Source: Chitinophaga sp. (GTDB taxonomy: Bacteria > Bacteroidota > Bacteroidia > Chitinophagales > Chitinophagaceae). Taken from it: 64,000 nucleotides of DNA. This document shows, piece by piece, positions 60,721 through 64,000 of this stretch. The position numbers were made by a program, and so were the translations under genes. The stretch spans positions 744,001-808,000 of the forward strand of contig NZ_JAFAIX010000013.1 of NCBI RefSeq assembly GCF_019236475.1. Reading direction: 5' to 3'. Each line of letters begins with the position of its first letter. Positions within the stretch are counted from its first letter, which is position 1. The notes under the pieces were generated by a model. It worked only from the letters and a program-made list of their open reading frames with translations, had not been told where the DNA came from and ran no database searches.

Positions 60721-60757
60721 AAAAATGGAATTGACTGCGTCAATTCCATTTTTTTGA
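60721..60757. terminator. Bidirectional terminator between the regulator and eboC
   Basis: AAAAATGGAATTGAC (60721-60735) pairs with GTCAATTCCATTTTT (60739-60753), loop TGC, followed by T on both strands. It separates convergent genes. Confidence 0.9.
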
Positions 60758-60796
60758 TTTTATTCAGACAGGAGCGTTTTTGATACTCCTCATCTT

Positions 60797-61714
60797 TTAT
60801 GTTACGGCAAATAGTTTGCCCAGTCCAATAGATACAGGTAGTAATAGCAGTACCGCCACTGCGAATGGCATTTGTCCAAAAGCAGCCACCCATGCAGCAT
60901 TCATTACAATCAGTGCAATGATGCCACCTTTTACAGCTTTTCCGATATTAGGTCCGGAAGGATCTTTGATAGCTCGGATCAATGGTCTGTTGATCATGAT
61001 GATGAAGAGCAAAATAAATGGCAGTGCCACCCATAAGCGTTCTTGGAGGATGGCTAGTATAATCATCGCGATATATACTAACGCATAGCCGGCTGCGCTT
61101 ACTTTCAGGCTTTTCACGTTTCCGCCATGTACTTCTCCCCTACTGATATTGGTGATAGCTGCGATGTAGATAACAGGAATAATTCCCATCCACCAGTAGT
61201 GTGCCAGGGCATCTGGTACTATGCTGATACCCAGCAATAGGTTTAAGCCTCTGCAGAGGCCCATATTCAGCGGGCCCCAGGAGCGGTGTTTCCCCCATTT
61301 GTTGTAGATGAGTGCGGAAAGGGAAATTGCTATGGCGAGCCAACCGGTAGAACCGGTTAGGTGTCCTACAGAAAAGGCGCCGAGCACGCCTACGAGGAGC
61401 AGGTATGCCCCCAGGATAATGGCCTGGGTAGCGGATATCACGCCGCTGGGAATAGGGCGTTCAGGCCGTTCCACATAATCCAGCTCCGCATCAAAAACAT
61501 CATTAAAAACGACCCCACCGCCATAAAGACCGGCGGCAGCGAGGCACAGACATATTACGGGGAGAATAAAATCCAGCGTAATAGTACCTGTAGTCTCGTT
61601 CAGGAAATAGCCTGAGATGGCCACCCCTGCCAGCACATCAGCGATAGCAGTGATAATATTGGCCGGGCGCATCAGGCGTAGATATCCTATCAATTTACTA
61701 GCAATATAACTCAC
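60797..61714 (-). CDS. eboC: EboC, UbiA-like prenyltransferase-fold membrane protein
   Basis: The 305-residue protein has about nine membrane helices and starts at GTG 61714; the next ATG would cut the conserved YLRLMRPANIITAIADVLAG. UbiA aspartate motifs are present: FNDVFDAELDYVERPERPIPSG (N/DxxDxxxD type) and a second, weaker region NISRGEVHGGNV. EboC members of the UbiA superfamily lie in ebo operons. The lipid substrate is unknown. It is third in the A-B-C segment, ending next to the convergent regulator. Confidence 0.9.
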   Translation of the reverse strand: MSYIASKLIGYLRLMRPANIITAIADVLAGVAISGYFLNETTGTITLDFILPVICLCLAAAGLYGGGVVFNDVFDAELDYVERPERPIPSGVISATQAIILGAYLLLVGVLGAFSVGHLTGSTGWLAIAISLSALIYNKWGKHRSWGPLNMGLCRGLNLLLGISIVPDALAHYWWMGIIPVIYIAAITNISRGEVHGGNVKSLKVSAAGYALVYIAMIILAILQERLWVALPFILLFIIMINRPLIRAIKDPSGPNIGKAVKGGIIALIVMNAAWVAAFGQMPFAVAVLLLLPVSIGLGKLFAVT

Positions 61715-61762
61715 CTCATTAACAGGTTTTCATGGTTTTGGGCCAATACTCGTGTATAGGGC

Positions 61763-62743
61763 CTACCGGATGATGGTTGTATTTTTGTTATGTCTTGGTT
61801 GTTGTCCGCCGCGCAATACAGTACTGCCGTTGAACTTCTCGCTTTGATCAACCACAATTCCGAAATCGGCTTCGTTAATTTGTCCACTTTGAGCGAAGGC
61901 CTTAAGTGCATTCATGTAAGTTACCAAATGAATGTCATTCGAGTCAATACCACTTTCGTGCATCAACGCCGCTGTTTTAGGAACAGCAAGGGGATCGCTA
62001 ATGCCCCAATCCGCGGCAGAGTTCACCATAATTCTTTCACTGCCATATTGTTTGACAATTTCCACCATTCTTTCATTGCCCATTTTGGTAAAAGGATAAA
62101 TAGTGAAAGCAGCCCAGAAACCGCGGTCTAGCACTTCTTTTACGGTTTCCTCATTATTATGATCTACGATAATCATATGAGGGTCTAGGCCATGTTCAAT
62201 GGCGATATCCATGCTACGGCGGGTTCCTTGTTTTTTATCGCGGTGAGGCGTATGGATTTGAACCGGTAAACCTGCTTCCTTAGCGAGTTCCAGTTGTGCG
62301 CGATAATATTTTTCTTCCAGAGGAGTTTGGTCGTCGAAACCGATTTCACCTACGCCTACTACACCTTCTTTGTAGATAAACTGCGGGAGTATTTCCATGA
62401 CCGCTTCCGCCAGTTTTTCGTTGTTAGCTTCTTTGGAATTCAGCCCGATAGTGCAGTAGTGTTTGATACCGAATTGGGAAGACCTAAAACGCTCCCAACC
62501 AACGAGGCTACTGTAATAGTCGCGGAAAGAATCCACACCAGTGCGTGGTTGTCCGAGCCAGAATGCAGGTTCGATAATAGCAACTACGCCGGCATCCGCC
62601 AAAGCTTGATAGTCATCCGTGGTACGGGAAGTCATATGAATATGCGGATCAAAAAATCGCATGCCTTTAATTTTATCAAGCCAGGCAGGAGAATGGGTTA
62701 AAGGTTGCAGATCCTGTTCTGTTAAATCATGAATGCCACACAT
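61763..62743 (-). CDS. eboB: EboB, TatD-like metal-dependent hydrolase
   Basis: The 326-residue protein has metal ligands in MRFFDPHIHMTSRTTDDYQALADAGVVAIIEPAFWLGQ (HxH). The bridging Glu is in VGVGEIGFDDQTPLEEKYYRAQLELAKEAGLPVQIHTPHRDKK, and a further His is in MIIVDHNNEE. Asp lies in VNSAADWGISDPLAVPK. These match the amidohydrolase/TatD barrel. It is followed 48 bases later by eboC and preceded by eboA. Substrate unknown; assigned to EboB by domain and order. Confidence 0.92.
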   Translation of the reverse strand: MCGIHDLTEQDLQPLTHSPAWLDKIKGMRFFDPHIHMTSRTTDDYQALADAGVVAIIEPAFWLGQPRTGVDSFRDYYSSLVGWERFRSSQFGIKHYCTIGLNSKEANNEKLAEAVMEILPQFIYKEGVVGVGEIGFDDQTPLEEKYYRAQLELAKEAGLPVQIHTPHRDKKQGTRRSMDIAIEHGLDPHMIIVDHNNEETVKEVLDRGFWAAFTIYPFTKMGNERMVEIVKQYGSERIMVNSAADWGISDPLAVPKTAALMHESGIDSNDIHLVTYMNALKAFAQSGQINEADFGIVVDQSEKFNGSTVLRGGQQPRHNKNTTIIR

Positions 62744-62775
62744 AGATTAATATTTTTTGAATAGGAATATCGTTG

Positions 62776-63672
62776 TTATAATAAATTGATTTTTGTGGAG
62801 ATGGTATCCCAGGAGATGTTGCCTTGGTTTATATCCGACAGGAGTTCCGGGGCTGTTGCCAGGAGGGCTTTTGCCGGCTGATACTGGCTATGGTAGCATA
62901 CGAGTGCTGCTGCTTCTTTCTCCACATTGTAAGCTGAATGCCAGAGACGTGTTATATCCTGGAAGTTGGCATCGTTGATGAAATTCTCTAGGAGTTGCCA
63001 TTGCAGGAGATTCACTGTTCTGCCGGCAGCTTGACGTTCGTGCGCAAAATCGGTGATGATATTGGCGAGGGCCTGATTGGCGCGTTCGCGGAGACCTTGA
63101 ATAGTTTGCAATGGTTTATCCGTGAAGATCGCTTTCATTACTAATTGGTTCCATGCAGGTTCTGGCAGCCATTTGGCTGGGTAAGGATTCTGTACCATGA
63201 TGGCCTCTTGTACAGGGCCGATATTGGAGCGAATTCCTTCTGCGGTGCGGGCAATCCATTCATCGGGGTATGCCAGCAGTGGCAGCGCGCTGTATAGTGC
63301 GGCCAGTTCATTCATTTCCGCCGCATTGAAAAGATTTTCTATCTGCTGGAGATAGAGCGATTTATCATCCGACGGTAAAAATAACAACCACCATACGCGT
63401 GCAAGTCGGTCTAACGTCCAATTATATACGAAAAGTCCTGGAACGAGCGACTGTAATTCCTTTGCGGGAATGGTGCCTGGTTGGAGCAAATGTTTGCCGG
63501 TAAACCTAGGTATAGCGGTGAATGTTAAAACGAATTGTTGCGTGGAAGGGTCTTTTTCCTGGATTTCTTGGCGTTTTTGCAGCCATTCCCAGGCTTTGGG
63601 CTGATCCTGATTCTGGAGGAGTTGACCTAGCAGCGCTCTCACTTTAACGTGGTCAAATACATAAGCGGTCAC
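62776..63672 (-). CDS. eboA: EboA-like protein
   Basis: The 298-residue soluble helical protein starts at GTG 63672, because no in-frame ATG is upstream. Segments are WLLFLPSDDKSLYLQQIENLFNAAEMNELAALYSALPLLAYPDEWIARTAEGIRSNIGPVQEAIMVQNPYPAKWLPEPAWNQLVMKAIFTDKPL and HSAYNVEKEAAALVCYHS. This matches the EboA pattern, a HEAT-like helical protein without known catalysis. It is the first gene of the ebo A-B-C segment. The AVxCFVP-type function is not known, so I state only the family. Confidence 0.9.
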   Translation of the reverse strand: MTAYVFDHVKVRALLGQLLQNQDQPKAWEWLQKRQEIQEKDPSTQQFVLTFTAIPRFTGKHLLQPGTIPAKELQSLVPGLFVYNWTLDRLARVWWLLFLPSDDKSLYLQQIENLFNAAEMNELAALYSALPLLAYPDEWIARTAEGIRSNIGPVQEAIMVQNPYPAKWLPEPAWNQLVMKAIFTDKPLQTIQGLRERANQALANIITDFAHERQAAGRTVNLLQWQLLENFINDANFQDITRLWHSAYNVEKEAAALVCYHSQYQPAKALLATAPELLSDINQGNISWDTISTKINLL

Positions 63673-64000
63673 ATCAAACCTATTTAATAGTGCGAAAAAT
63701 AATTACCCAATAAAATTAACCAGTAAACCCGGATTTATATAGGATGCTGAATTATTTATGATGGATGGTTGACGAACAGGAATGATATAAAATAAAAGAG
63801 AGGCAATAATGCCTCTCCTTCCGCCATTCTAAAGCCTGACTATTCATCAGGATATCTTTATATAACACGTTACAGATGGCGTATCTGCGATGTGTCAAGT
63901 AGGTATAACACTATGGAAAGCGGGCAAAAACAAAAACGACGATGATCAAATATCACCTGTGAATGTTATTCACAGTGTTGCCCGGCATGTACTTTAATGG
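63673..64000. other. 328-base right edge: promoter region of eboA and two hairpins
   Basis: A GAGAGGCA/TGCCTCTC hairpin (63798-63817) is followed by TTTTATTTTATA on the minus strand, so it could end a minus-strand gene outside the window. CTGTGAAT-gtt-ATTCACAG (63957-63975) is a perfect 8-bp inverted repeat with a TTATTCACA inside. No gene is visible. Confidence 0.5.

Noticed and set aside
63957-63975. Terminator at the right edge
   Set aside because: The perfect 8-bp inverted repeat lacks a T-run on either strand; more likely a binding site or chance.
1-64000. tRNA and rRNA genes
   Set aside because: I looked for T-loop and acceptor patterns and rRNA signatures and saw none; a tRNAscan-SE run would settle it.

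Overview
The window looks like chromosome of a Bacteroidota organism close to Chitinophaga (family Chitinophagaceae). The signs are a SusC/SusD pair, a PorP/SprF protein beside a giant adhesin with a gliding-motility C-terminal sorting domain, FecI/FecR/STN-TonB signalling, DUF4249, DUF4382 and DUF1080 proteins, TAnnTTTG-type -7 promoter elements, and start codons without Shine-Dalgarno sequences. No rRNA, tRNA, CRISPR array or transposase gene was recognised. The taxonomic call is inference from gene content.

Layout. 1-2.7 kb: 3' end of susC, then susD. 2.8-5.0 kb: a DUF1634/TauE permease operon divergent from a CvfB-like S1 protein. 5.0-6.3 kb: two small XRE regulators and two small unknown genes. 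6.4-12.9 kb: porP/sprF and a 1828-residue secreted protein with seven cadherin-like repeats. 13-17.2 kb: a REC-PAS-histidine kinase, then a J-protein, a small DinD/Bro-like protein and an MFS exporter that overlap one another. 17.3-19.7 kb: secreted glutaminase with a porin. 20-25.3 kb: ECF sigma, FecR, STN-TonB receptor and DUF4249 lipoprotein. 25.4-27.2 kb: pyrD and terC. 27.2-31.1 kb: the accessory stretch, with about 1.9 kb of hairpins and short repeats followed by a putative ADP-ribosyltransferase-like protein and three tandem copies of a 70-residue protein. 31.1-40.3 kb: housekeeping genes (rsmE, MATE, dnaB, pheT, a coiled-coil gene, zapA, rny). 40.4-48.7 kb: DUF1080 proteins, SDR, nucleosidase, scpB with a very acidic tail, an isolated atpG, DJ-1/PfpI and DUF885. 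48.9-51.2 kb: two paralogous secreted proteins with different low-complexity tails, each behind a sigma-54-like promoter. 51.4-54.4 kb: MmcQ/YjbR, a second TauE locus and a Gfo/Idh oxidoreductase. 54.5-63.7 kb: a complete ebo cluster (eboA to eboF) split by a two-component system on the opposite strand.

Main candidates for something undescribed: (1) the ART-like gene with a triplicated small partner gene and the structured repeat array downstream of it. The unpaired positions in that array's hairpins become G-U pairs if the minus strand is the RNA, which is the strand of the ART gene. (2) The ebo cluster holding a kinase/regulator pair in which the kinase has Gln in place of the phospho-acceptor His and the regulator lacks one metal-binding Asp. 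(3) The sigma-54-linked paralogous secreted proteins with swapped tails. (4) Two TauE loci that share promoter-region boxes and a two-hairpin element.
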